From contig JANQFG010000023.1 in NCBI GenBank assembly GCA_028277985.1, forward strand, positions 26,868-90,867: a stretch of 64,000 bases of DNA, given 5' to 3'. Shown in pieces: positions 52,505 to 60,752 of this stretch; position 1 is the first letter of the stretch; each line of letters opens with the position of its first letter. The notes below the pieces were generated by a model, which was not told the DNA's origin, searched no databases, and saw only the letters and a list, made by a program, of their open reading frames with translations. The DNA comes from a bacterium. Its GTDB lineage: Bacteria; Desulfobacterota; DSWW01. The translations under genes and the position numbers were made by a program.

Positions 52505-53836
52505 TCAGCCCGCGAGCTTTTTCAAGGACTCCACCAGGCCCGCGTCTTCCAAGGTCTTGCCGAAGATCACCTTTTCCGCCGCAGAGAGCAGCGTCCGCTT
52601 GCCGTCCGACCGCCGCACCATCTCGCAGTTCATGTAGAGCCTGATGGGGGCCATCTCCGGGGCGGGATGATCGGAGAGAAAGGGGTTCTCCAGCCATGCG
52701 TCGATGGATACGAGGATCGAATCCTCCTGGTCCGCACCGGCCAGATAGGCACTCCGGCGGGAAACAACCGTCCGGTCATTGAGCAGGTCGTGTCCGATCC
52801 GGATCACGGGCTTTTCGGGAAGAAGCCTACGCTCTGCAATATCCTGAATCATGCAGTAGCTGGCAAAGGATAGACGGCCGACCCCGTTGATATCCCTGTC
52901 CGGGTCGATCCGGTATTCGAACTCGAGCGTTTCCGGCGTGATCAATGAAAAATGCTCGGCAGGAGGACCGAAGCCGTTTTCCTGATCCGCCTTCTTGACC
53001 AGCAGGTAGGAATCCGGCACCTCTGCAATCTTCGGGATGTTGTCCACTCCGGGCTGGGCCGGCTTTGATTTCTCTTTTCCGCTCGGCCCCTCGCCCATCT
53101 TGACGAAGACATTCGAGGTCCGTGCATACGGAATGCCGAGATCTTCCGCCTGCTTCCCGTTCATCAGGGGAATCTTCTTCTCTTGAGGCCAGGACGCCGG
53201 GTAGAAGAACGCGTAGCCGTCCATCACCGAATTTCCGAAGGAGTCCAGGGTATTCACGATCGTGAGACGGTCGTTCTCCCCGTACGAGGCCATGGGCGTC
53301 TGTCTCGGAAACTTGATCTCCACGTAGTAGAAGCTTGCCTGCAGACGGGCGTTCTCCTCATCGACGAGCTGCTTGCCGGGCACACCGGTGAACTGATTGA
53401 GATGGGTCCACCGAATATGACTCAGAAGCTTCATCAGGGGCGTCTCCGCCAGGTTGCATCGCCCCGTATGGTGAGCGGCCAGCTCCATATCGACGTAGTA
53501 GACACCGTCTTCGCCCAGATAGGCCTCGCCATCGAGTCCGGCCCTGTCCCGGGCTCCGGCAGCCTGCACCTCTTTGTCGCCCGCGGCCTCCGGGGCCACA
53601 TACTCGGAAATGAGCTGCATGGCTTCGTCTACAGTGCCCAGTCGGTCCACCTCCGCGTCCGGGATGGTGATGCTGAAGACTCGCTCCAACTCCGTCCTGA
53701 ATTCCAGGTACTGCCAGGAGTCCCCGCCCAGGTCCTTCATGAGATGGGCATCGCTCGCAATCGAGTCGCCCGGCAACTCCAAAATCTGCGCCAAAAGGTC
53801 GGTGATCTGTTCCCTGAGTTGCTGCTCCTTGTCCAT
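52505..53836 (-). CDS. acyl carrier domain fused to LnmK-like acyltransferase/decarboxylase
   Basis: A 443-residue two-part protein. Residues 1-80 are an acyl/peptidyl carrier domain with the phosphopantetheine serine Ser40 in LMKDLGGDSWQYLEF. The rest (about 110-440) resembles the LnmK/Pnap_2097 double-hotdog family, with ASFYYVEIKFP, ASYGENDRLTIVNTL and DPDRDINGVGRLSFASYCMIQDIAE. In leinamycin biosynthesis LnmK turns methylmalonyl-CoA into propionyl-ACP. No polyketide or fatty-acid genes adjoin it, so its product is unknown. ATG 53836 has AGGAGG about 10 bases upstream. The family assignment is from motif recall. Confidence 0.6.
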   Translation of the reverse strand: MDKEQQLREQITDLLAQILELPGDSIASDAHLMKDLGGDSWQYLEFRTELERVFSITIPDAEVDRLGTVDEAMQLISEYVAPEAAGDKEVQAAGARDRAGLDGEAYLGEDGVYYVDMELAAHHTGRCNLAETPLMKLLSHIRWTHLNQFTGVPGKQLVDEENARLQASFYYVEIKFPRQTPMASYGENDRLTIVNTLDSFGNSVMDGYAFFYPASWPQEKKIPLMNGKQAEDLGIPYARTSNVFVKMGEGPSGKEKSKPAQPGVDNIPKIAEVPDSYLLVKKADQENGFGPPAEHFSLITPETLEFEYRIDPDRDINGVGRLSFASYCMIQDIAERRLLPEKPVIRIGHDLLNDRTVVSRRSAYLAGADQEDSILVSIDAWLENPFLSDHPAPEMAPIRLYMNCEMVRRSDGKRTLLSAAEKVIFGKTLEDAGLVESLKKLAG

Positions 53837-53978
53837 GAACGGGGTTCCTCCTTGTCTTATCACCTCGAAAGCGCAGGCAAAACGGGCTCCGCCCTCTATG
53901 CGGCTTCCTTCTTCTTCGTCCTATCCGCATTCACACTTTAATGTGGCCCATAAGGGCACCATTTGCAACCGCGGCACG

Positions 53979-54008
53979 TTGACAACCGCCGATTCAGTTA
54001 TTCATTAT
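53979..54008 (+). promoter_or_regulatory. promoter of smpB
   Basis: TTGACA at 53979-53984, 18-base spacer, CATTAT at 54003-54008. The in-frame ATG at 54007 overlaps the -10, so it cannot be the translational start of the transcript made here. Confidence 0.65.
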
Positions 54009-54063
54009 GTTGCAGACCCTTCCGGAAGGCTGTTTCCGGGAGGTAGCGCACGAGGAGGGTCCT

Positions 54064-54543
54064 TTGAAACAGGGTGGAATCAAGATCATCGCCAAGAACA
54101 AGAAGGCCCGTTACGATTATGAAATCCTGTCTACCTATGAGGCCGGATTGGTCCTCCAGGGCACGGAAATCAAGTCGATCCGGGAGGGCAAGGTACAGCT
54201 GAAGGACGGATTTGCCCGAATCGAGGCAAACGAGGCATTTCTCCACGAGGTCTACATTTCCCCCTATTCGAATGCGGGCCCCTTCAATCACGATCCGACG
54301 CGCCCCAGAAAGCTGCTCCTCCACAAGAGCGAGATTCGCAGGCTTTTCGGCAAGGTCCAGGAAAAGGGCCTCTCCCTGGTCCCGTTGAGCCTGTACTTGA
54401 AGAACAGCAAGGCCAAGGTCGAGCTAGGGCTGGCAAAGGGAAAGCGCAAGTACGAGAAGAGGGAGGCGATCAAGCGCCAGGACGCCAAGCGGGAGATCCA
54501 GCGGACAATCCGGGAACGCAGCAAGGATTCCGGAGGCGGGTGA
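54064..54543 (+). CDS. smpB: SsrA-binding protein SmpB
   Basis: A 159-residue tmRNA-binding protein needed for rescue of stalled ribosomes. Signature: IIAKNKKARYDYEILSTYEAGLVLQGTEIKSIREGKVQLKD, then GLAKGKRKYEKREAIKRQDAKREI. TTG 54064 is chosen as the start: AGGAGGG at 54053-54059 is ideally spaced, the length matches the family, and the in-frame ATG at 54007 lies inside the promoter. The ssrA gene itself was not found in the window. Confidence 0.93.
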   Translation: MKQGGIKIIAKNKKARYDYEILSTYEAGLVLQGTEIKSIREGKVQLKDGFARIEANEAFLHEVYISPYSNAGPFNHDPTRPRKLLLHKSEIRRLFGKVQEKGLSLVPLSLYLKNSKAKVELGLAKGKRKYEKREAIKRQDAKREIQRTIRERSKDSGGG

Positions 54544-54655
54544 GAAGCGGCCGGAACAAGAGAAGCCGGCCCATTCGCAGGAGCCTTCCCCGGTTCCCTA
54601 CGAACGACCCGGCTTCAAGCAAGGGTGAAATAGGTTGACTTGCCCGCTATGAACA

Positions 54656-54670
54656 GCAAGAAAAGTGCCA
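54656..54670 (-). promoter_or_regulatory. putative sigma-54 (-24/-12) promoter
   Basis: On the minus strand the sequence is TGGCAC-N5-TTGC followed by T, matching the -24/-12 consensus TGGCACG-N4-TTGCW at all but one specified base. Expected start near 54645, reading left across the smpB terminus on its antisense strand. Confidence 0.7.
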
Positions 54671-54921
54671 CAGGAACCTCTTCCCTGGAATCGTGCCCCC
54701 GAAAACATCCTGTCGTGCTCAACTCCGGCGCGTACAAGCCCCTCCGGCCGAATCCCCGGTCCGGGACTCAGGATATTACCTAACAAATTCAATTAATTAG
54801 ATTCAAAGAGGAAACGATTGTCGTAAGGCAGGACGACGAGTTGTGCAGAATCTTTTTTCCGCCCCGAGGCCTGTTCGATCCTCCATCCGCTCTTGAAATC
54901 ACACAAATCCACGAAATCTTG

Positions 54922-54953
54922 ATGCGGATTTTGCACAATATGCGGATTTTGCA
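54922..54953. promoter_or_regulatory. two direct copies of a putative activator-binding motif
   Basis: ATGCGGATTTTGCA occurs at 54922-54935 and again at 54940-54953, 18 bases apart, identical over 14 bases. A related copy on the minus strand (TGCAGATTTTGCA) lies at 56837-56825 upstream of the sigma-54 activator gene. Position and dyad-like TGC...GCA ends suggest binding sites for that activator. Confidence 0.6.
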
Positions 54954-54971
54954 TGAAACCGGCCTGAAGAT

Positions 54972-56759
54972 CTACCGGATTCCATACCTCTTCATCTTCT
55001 CGTACAGGGTCCTGATGGGGACTTCAAGAAGGTTGGAGGCGTCCTTCCGCTTTCCATGGCAGGCTTTCAAGGCACGTTCGATGGCTTCCTTTTCCATCTC
55101 TTTTAAGGGCTTCACATCCATCTCAAGGGGTTGATCCAGGCTTCTGTCGGCGGCCTCCCTTGCACGCGAATCCTCGTCGAAGAGCTCGGGCTTGTACCGG
55201 AAGTCCTCTACCTCGATTTCCTCCTTCTGGGCAATGACGGACGCATTCCTGATCGTATTCTCCAACTCGCGCACATTACCGGGCCAGGGGTAGGAGAGGA
55301 GAAGCTTCTTCGCCTCCTGGGACAGCCCTCTGCGGGGAATCCCGGTCTCTTCAGAGAATTCCATCAGAAAATGCTCGGCCAGGAGCAGGATGTCCCCCTT
55401 CCTGTCCCGTAGAGGCGAAAGCTCGATCGCCACTCCGTTCAATCTGTAGTAGAGATCCTCCCGAAACCCTCCCTCCTGGACGGCCTGCTTCAGGTCCCTG
55501 TTGGTGGCAGAGATGATGCGCACATCGACCCGGATGACCTTCTTGCCGCCGACCGGCCTGATCTCTCCTTCCTGGATCGCCCGCAGGAGCTTGGCCTGCA
55601 TGCTCGGGCTCATGTCCCCGATCTCGTCCAGGAAGAGTGTCCCGTGGTCCGCCTCCTCGAACAGGCCCTTTCGGTCCTGGAGCGCACCGGTGAAGGCCCC
55701 CTTGACGTGCCCGAACAGCTCACTCTCGAGCAGGGTATCGGTCAGGGCAGAGCAATTCTGGATGATGAAGGCCTTGTCCCGGCGGGGTCCGTTGTAGTGA
55801 ATCGCCTTTGCGACCAGTTCCTTGCCCGTGCCGCTGTCGCCTTCGATCAGGATCGGTACGTTGAAGTCGGTCACCTTGTCCATCAGCCGGAAAACTTCCT
55901 GCATCTGGCTGGACTTGCCCACGATCTTCTCGTAATCGTATTTCAGCTTGAGCTCGCTCAACTCGGAGGCAAGCCTCTTCTGCACCTCTTCCAGCTGCGA
56001 GCTCTTCTCGTTGTAAGCCTTCTCGAGCTGGCGACTGTATTCCTCCAGCTTCACCTTGGCCTGCTCCAGTTGCCGGGTCCGACTGGCTATCCTCGTCTCC
56101 AGCGTCAGATTCTGCTCCTCGATCTCGCGGTTCGCATCGGCCAGAGCCTTCTGGTGCCGTCGCAGAACATCCGAAAAATAGCCCGCGTAGAAGGCAATCG
56201 AGAAGAAGCAGAAGAAGAGAAAGAACAGGATGATGCTCAACCTCTCGAGCTGGACAGGGGCATTCCCATAGGTGGGCAGAAGACCGCTGTACTCGAGACC
56301 GCACAGCACGGCATAGGCCAGACAGCTCCCGATCGACACGAGATACCCGGACCAGGGCGAAATCAGGATGGAGTAGAAGGGAACCGGCAATACGTAGAGC
56401 AGGGCCAGGACCGGCGCATTCGCTCCCCCGAGAAAGTGAATCAGAACGGTGAAAAAGACGATATCGGTGACTGCTACCAAAACATAGAGTCGGAGCAGCA
56501 GGATCCCCCTGTTGAGCAGGGCGATATAGCCCGCATTGATGAGGACGAAAAGGAGCAGCCCTCCCACCATCTCCTTCTTGGGCAGATTCAGGTAGCCGAT
56601 CACCCCGATAAACTGCAAAAACAGGTATCCGAAAAGAACCAGCACCAGGACGTAGACCTTCAGATAGATCTCTATCTTCAGCAGCCGGGTCCGATCGGTG
56701 AGATCAGGGCTCTCCAAGGACTTCTTCAGCTCCGACATCACTTCATAACGCTCTATCAT
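54972..56759 (-). CDS. membrane-anchored sigma-54-dependent transcriptional activator
   Basis: A 595-residue enhancer-binding protein. The N-terminus (about 30-195) holds six hydrophobic helices instead of a receiver domain. A coiled coil follows (about 200-275). The AAA+ domain has Walker A GDSGTGKE (307-314), the sigma-54 contact loop GAFTGA (354-359), Walker B GTLFLDEIGD and arginine-finger region. A Fis-type helix-turn-helix is at the C-terminus (KDASNLLEVPIRTLYEKMKRYGI). It would sense a membrane or envelope signal directly. Similar motif copies upstream and downstream suggest autoregulation. Start 56759 or ATG 56738. Confidence 0.9.
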   Translation of the reverse strand: MIERYEVMSELKKSLESPDLTDRTRLLKIEIYLKVYVLVLVLFGYLFLQFIGVIGYLNLPKKEMVGGLLLFVLINAGYIALLNRGILLLRLYVLVAVTDIVFFTVLIHFLGGANAPVLALLYVLPVPFYSILISPWSGYLVSIGSCLAYAVLCGLEYSGLLPTYGNAPVQLERLSIILFFLFFCFFSIAFYAGYFSDVLRRHQKALADANREIEEQNLTLETRIASRTRQLEQAKVKLEEYSRQLEKAYNEKSSQLEEVQKRLASELSELKLKYDYEKIVGKSSQMQEVFRLMDKVTDFNVPILIEGDSGTGKELVAKAIHYNGPRRDKAFIIQNCSALTDTLLESELFGHVKGAFTGALQDRKGLFEEADHGTLFLDEIGDMSPSMQAKLLRAIQEGEIRPVGGKKVIRVDVRIISATNRDLKQAVQEGGFREDLYYRLNGVAIELSPLRDRKGDILLLAEHFLMEFSEETGIPRRGLSQEAKKLLLSYPWPGNVRELENTIRNASVIAQKEEIEVEDFRYKPELFDEDSRAREAADRSLDQPLEMDVKPLKEMEKEAIERALKACHGKRKDASNLLEVPIRTLYEKMKRYGIR

Positions 56760-56824
56760 GCGATTCTTCCCCGGGCATTTGCTGCATTATCTGCTCTTTT
56801 CAGGATAACAGATCGGAGAAGAAG

Positions 56825-56837
56825 TGCAAAATCTGCA
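56825..56837 (-). promoter_or_regulatory. activator-motif copy upstream of the sigma-54 regulator
   Basis: TGCAGATTTTGCA on the minus strand, 65 bases before the regulator's start. A weaker copy (AGCAGATAATGCA, 56795-56783) is 42 bases away. The same motif recurs downstream at 54922-54953. Confidence 0.5.
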
Positions 56838-56944
56838 TTTTTCCGTCTTCGCGGGCTTTTGGACAGGAAAAACCGTAAAAAGAGATGGCGCATGGGCTGG
56901 GGGCTGCCGGAAAGCGGCCCAAGCGCTCTATTCAGGGGAGGGAA

Positions 56945-58015
56945 TCAAGAGAATTTGAGCATTCTCTCGAGGGCGACCTTGGCAAGCTCCTTGGTCCCGG
57001 GATCCACGTGCACCCGGTTCACCTCACCGATCTCATCCAGGATCCAGAGAAGCTTGGCCGGGTCGATCCGAAACATGTTCGGGCACAGGGAGCGGAAGAC
57101 TTCGAAGATCTTCTTGTCCGGGTGTTCGGAGGCCAACCGGCTCACCAGGTTGATTTCGGTTCCGATGTACACCGAGCTCCCTGACGGGGCCTCGCGGACA
57201 TAGCGGCATATGTACTCTGTAGAGCCCGCAGCATCGGCCGCTTCCACCACTTCCACGGAGCACTCCGGATGGACCACGACCTTTGCCGAAGGGTCCTCCT
57301 CCCGAATTCGCCGGATGTGGTCCGGCTGGAAATCGGTGTGTACGTGACAGAATCCTTTCCAGAGGATCAGGGTCGCCTCCCGAATCCTGCTTTCGATGTC
57401 GGGATCCGTGGGTGACACCTCAGGATCCCACAACAGGATCTCCTCCTGTGGAATGCCCGCCTGCCTGGCCGTGTTCCTGCCCAGGTTCTCGTCCGGAAAG
57501 AAGAAGATCTTGTCGGCCTTCTCTCGGGCCCATTCGAAGGCCGCCCGGGTATTGGATGAGGTGCATACAGCGCCTTCCCGTTCGCCGCAGAAGGCCTTGA
57601 GATCCGAATCCGAGTTCATATAAGTGAGCGGAATCACCTTTCCGCCTGGGTCCGCCCCGGCGACCCGGTCCCACGCCCTCTGTACGGAGGCGATGTCTGC
57701 CATGTCCGCCAGCGGGCAGCCTGATTTCGGGTCGGGATGCTGGACCTTCTGATGATCCCTTCGAAGGATTTCCGCGCTCTCCGCCATGAATCGAACACCG
57801 CAGAAGACGATGAACTCACAATCCTCCTGCGCAGCAGCAAGGCGGGAAAGGCCCAGGGAGTCGCCGAGATGGTCGGCGAAATCGATCACTTCCTGTCTCT
57901 GATAGTGATGACCCAGGATGACCAGTCGTTTTCCGAGCTCCTCCTTGCGCTTCCGGATTCCGCTTCGGATCTCTTCCGGATCCATCTTGCGATATGCATC
58001 GGGTAACAGGTCCAC
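56945..58015 (-). CDS. nadA: quinolinate synthase
   Basis: A 356-residue NadA, the 4Fe-4S enzyme condensing iminoaspartate with dihydroxyacetone phosphate in NAD synthesis. Seen: LGHHYQRQEVIDFADHLGDS, FCGVRFMAESAEIL, the YMNSDSDLKAF motif, CTSSNT, VVHPECS and SLCPNM cysteines. GTG 58015 is preferred (TAGGAG 10 bases upstream); ATG 57985 is the alternative. nadB and nadC are not in the window. Confidence 0.95.
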   Translation of the reverse strand: MDLLPDAYRKMDPEEIRSGIRKRKEELGKRLVILGHHYQRQEVIDFADHLGDSLGLSRLAAAQEDCEFIVFCGVRFMAESAEILRRDHQKVQHPDPKSGCPLADMADIASVQRAWDRVAGADPGGKVIPLTYMNSDSDLKAFCGEREGAVCTSSNTRAAFEWAREKADKIFFFPDENLGRNTARQAGIPQEEILLWDPEVSPTDPDIESRIREATLILWKGFCHVHTDFQPDHIRRIREEDPSAKVVVHPECSVEVVEAADAAGSTEYICRYVREAPSGSSVYIGTEINLVSRLASEHPDKKIFEVFRSLCPNMFRIDPAKLLWILDEIGEVNRVHVDPGTKELAKVALERMLKFS

Positions 58016-58096
58016 AGAGCATGACTCCTACGCGAGCCCCTTCCGGAAGAATCCCGGGGGCGGTGCACGGTTCTAAGTCTTTGATGGAAAGAGGCG

Positions 58097-58324
58097 CTAG
58101 GAGGACTCGTTGCCCGGGGGCTCGTCGCCGCCCGGATCCCGCTCCGGATCCTCCTCGATCAGGTCGTATATCCGCTGAACCCTGTCCTGCAGTCCCTCGA
58201 TGCGTTCACGCAATCGCGCGATCCGCTTTTCGAAGGGCTGGGTCAAGCCTGAAAGCATGAACTCGATCCGCTCGTCGATCCAGCCTTCAATGACCGACTT
58301 CTGATCTTTTTCCGACCTTCGCAT
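58097..58324 (-). CDS. small coiled-coil protein
   Basis: A 75-residue charged protein. A predicted amphipathic coiled coil (about 10-55; LTQPFEKRIARLRERIEGLQDRVQRIYDLIEE) is followed by an acidic Pro/Gly tail. It resembles small phasin- or scaffold-like proteins but no family is recognised. ATG 58324 lacks a clear ribosome site. nadA starts 81 bases downstream. Confidence 0.55.
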   Translation of the reverse strand: MRRSEKDQKSVIEGWIDERIEFMLSGLTQPFEKRIARLRERIEGLQDRVQRIYDLIEEDPERDPGGDEPPGNESS

Positions 58325-58470
58325 CCAAGAGCACCCTGTTCTCAAGGTGAAAGGGATGGAAGAGAAACGACCCTCTTCCTTGGCTCTTTCACCTTCAACC
58401 TCTTCCCTTTGGTCTTCTTTTCACTTTACGTATCGCGCCTGGGAAGTCAAACTTTCCGGTCCGCGACCCC

Positions 58471-60222
58471 TCAGCACGGCTGGAGATCTCGGATCCGCAG
58501 GTTCAGCCTCGTCTGCCCGTTCCAGGTTTCCCTGCGCGGAGAGAACACGACATCCCAGCAGGGGCAATCACTCTCCATGACCCCTGCCCTGCCCATCTGG
58601 AATCCGATCGCCTCGAACGTCCTGCCGTCGCGATCCAGCGTCAGCTTCAGATGGTCCCCGCCCACCAGGCGCTTGTTCAGGATCCTCATTCGCCTCATCC
58701 CGAGGACCGGCTCCCGGTTGCCGTTGCCAAAGGGGGCCATCTGCTCTATCTCGGAGATCGCCTGTTCGGTCAGGACCTCCGGCCCATCCAGCCAGGCATC
58801 GATCAGAAGCGTGGGCGCCCCGCCCTCGCCTCTGCCGATCTTCTCCGTGATTTCCTGCTCGAACTTGTCGACAAAAGCGGCCAGGTTCTCCTTCGTCAGC
58901 GTGACCCCCGCCGCCATCTGATGCCCTCCCACGTCCACCAGCAGGTGCCTGCAGGCGATCAGGGCATCCAGGAACGCGAAATTATCGACACTCCTGACCG
59001 ATCCCTTGCCCAGGTCACCCTCGAACGAAACGAGGACCACGGTCTTTCGGAAGTCCCGGGCCAGGCGAGACGCAACGATTCCCAGAATCCCCTTGTGCCA
59101 ACCTTCCGAGGACAGGGTCAGGACGTTCCGGTCCCGCCTCCGCAGTTTGTCCGCAGCCATTTCCCGCGCTTCCCGGTAGACGGCCGCCTCGATGCCTCTT
59201 CGCTCGTTGTTCCGATCGGCAAGGATCCTCGAGATTCTCCCCGCCTCGTCCCGACCGGTGCAGAGCATGATATCCAGAGCCTCCAGCGCAAATCCCAATC
59301 GGCCCGGAGCATTGATCCGGGGGATGACCTTGAACACCAGAGACCGGGTATCCTTTACAGGCCCTTTCAGGCCCGCGTCCGCCTTGAGCGTGGAAAGGCC
59401 CGGCCGCTTCTCCGAGGAGATCTCCTGCAATCCGTGTTTCACAAAGATCCGGTTCTCCTCCCTCAGCGGCACCATATCGGCGAGCGTGCCAAGGGCCACG
59501 AGATCGAGGTACGTGCGCAGGTTCGGCTCGTCCGCATCGGCCCACATGCCTTTCTCCCGCATGCGTCCCCTGAGGGCCACAACCAGGTAGAAGGCGACTC
59601 CGACCCCGGCAAGCTCTCGAAATGGAAAAGAATCCCCCGGCGTCTTCGGATTGATCACGGCAAGGGCAGGGGGAAGCTCGTCGGCGCACTCATGATGATC
59701 GGTGATGATGACGTCGATCCCGCAATCTTCGGCAGCCTGCACCGACTCGAAAGCGGTGATCCCACAGTCCACGGTCACGATCAGCTGAACGCCCTTGTCC
59801 GCGAAAGAACGAACCCATTCGGGGTGAAACCCGTATCCCTCCTGCAGACGATCCGGAACGTGGTAGAGCGGGTCCAGGCCCGCGTGACGGAGGAAGTGAA
59901 TCAGGATGGCCGTGCTGGTCAACCCGTCCACGTCGTAGTCTCCGTAGATGAGAACACGCTCTTTTCGTTCGACGGCCCCGAGGAGTCTTTCGACTGCGCG
60001 ATCCATGCCCCCCAGCAGGGCGGGAGGACGCATCTGCTTCAAGGAAGCCGAAAGGAACCGATCCGCCTCATCCACATCGCGGATGCCCCTTCCGAAGAGA
60101 ATACGCGCGGAGAGCGGCGTCACTTGAAGGGCTTCGGCGAGACGCTCGCAGACCGAATCGTCCGCAGGCGGCACAACCCATTCGTAACCGGGCAGAGGCT
60201 GTCGATCTCTTGGTGTGCTCAC
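58471..60222 (-). CDS. recJ: single-stranded-DNA exonuclease RecJ
   Basis: A 583-residue DHH-family 5'-3' exonuclease used in recombination and repair. Motif DYDVDGLTSTAIL and the DHH motif TDHHEC are present, with the LGTLADMVPL segment, then DHHA1 (SVRSVDNFAFLDAL, GGHQMAAGVTL) and the OB-fold region. GTG start overlaps the DUF456 stop. Confidence 0.95.
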   Translation of the reverse strand: MSTPRDRQPLPGYEWVVPPADDSVCERLAEALQVTPLSARILFGRGIRDVDEADRFLSASLKQMRPPALLGGMDRAVERLLGAVERKERVLIYGDYDVDGLTSTAILIHFLRHAGLDPLYHVPDRLQEGYGFHPEWVRSFADKGVQLIVTVDCGITAFESVQAAEDCGIDVIITDHHECADELPPALAVINPKTPGDSFPFRELAGVGVAFYLVVALRGRMREKGMWADADEPNLRTYLDLVALGTLADMVPLREENRIFVKHGLQEISSEKRPGLSTLKADAGLKGPVKDTRSLVFKVIPRINAPGRLGFALEALDIMLCTGRDEAGRISRILADRNNERRGIEAAVYREAREMAADKLRRRDRNVLTLSSEGWHKGILGIVASRLARDFRKTVVLVSFEGDLGKGSVRSVDNFAFLDALIACRHLLVDVGGHQMAAGVTLTKENLAAFVDKFEQEITEKIGRGEGGAPTLLIDAWLDGPEVLTEQAISEIEQMAPFGNGNREPVLGMRRMRILNKRLVGGDHLKLTLDRDGRTFEAIGFQMGRAGVMESDCPCWDVVFSPRRETWNGQTRLNLRIRDLQPC

Positions 60223-60734
60223 ATCAATACAGTCACGGTCAACCAGACGATCATGCCGATGGCAATCGCCATCTTCGTGATGACGCCTGCGATCCTACCT
60301 ATGAAGTTTCCCCAGCCGCTTCGTACGGCCTTTCTCCATTCCGCGGTTCCGTAGGTGTGCAACTCGATCAGCACGGCCCCCAGGAAGGCTCCGATCAGGG
60401 CCCCGGGAATCGCTCCGAACCCGAAGAAGAGCGGAGCGCCCACGACGGCTCCCACGAACCCGCCGAGAAAGGAGAATACGATGCCTCGATTGCTCGAGCC
60501 GAAACGACGAGCGCCTGCGATTCCGAACACATACTCCACCACCTCACCGACCGCCGCGAGCAGGAGAAACATGAAGAGCATCCCCCCGCCCACCTCTGCG
60601 AAACCGGTCACCCAGGCATAGACGAGGGCCGCACCCAGAATCATCCAGGTTCCCGGGAGCCCGAAGAAGAGACTGAACAGACAGACGAGCAGAAAGAGGA
60701 AGAGAACCAGGTGTCCCAGAATGCTCAGGATCAT
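60219..60734 (-). CDS. DUF456 membrane protein
   Basis: A 171-residue protein of the DUF456 family with about four helices and the family segments LPGTWMILGAALVYAW, AAVGEVVEYVFGIAGARRFGSSNRG and GAIPGALIGAFLGAVLIE. Function unknown. It bridges secF and recJ in the same operon and overlaps recJ by four bases. Confidence 0.87.
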   Translation of the reverse strand: MILSILGHLVLFLFLLVCLFSLFFGLPGTWMILGAALVYAWVTGFAEVGGGMLFMFLLLAAVGEVVEYVFGIAGARRFGSSNRGIVFSFLGGFVGAVVGAPLFFGFGAIPGALIGAFLGAVLIELHTYGTAEWRKAVRSGWGNFIGRIAGVITKMAIAIGMIVWLTVTVLM

Positions 60735-60752
60735 GCCTTTCCCCCTGCCCTC

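Larger units (their letters stand above)
54544..54971. other. gap between smpB and the sigma-54 activator gene
   Basis: A 428-base region between convergent genes. It holds a GGCCGG/CCGGCC hairpin at 54549-54571 without a T tract, a minus-strand sigma-54-type promoter (54670-54656), and two copies of the TGCGGATTTTGCA motif (54923-54953). It becomes AT-rich around 54781-54830. No ORF of credible length is seen downstream of the promoter before smpB, so the transcript may be non-coding. Confidence 0.5.

Noticed and set aside
54007..54063. Upstream ATG as the smpB start
   Set aside because: It overlaps the -10 of the likely promoter, whereas TTG 54064 has an ideal ribosome site and gives the normal protein length.
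54598..54792. 64-codon minus-strand frame in the smpB-activator gap
   Set aside because: The sigma-54-type promoter lies inside it, the composition looks random and there is no ribosome site.
54544..54971. tmRNA (ssrA) beside smpB
   Set aside because: Looked for an Ala-tRNA-like 3' end and tag-coding ORF; neither is present.
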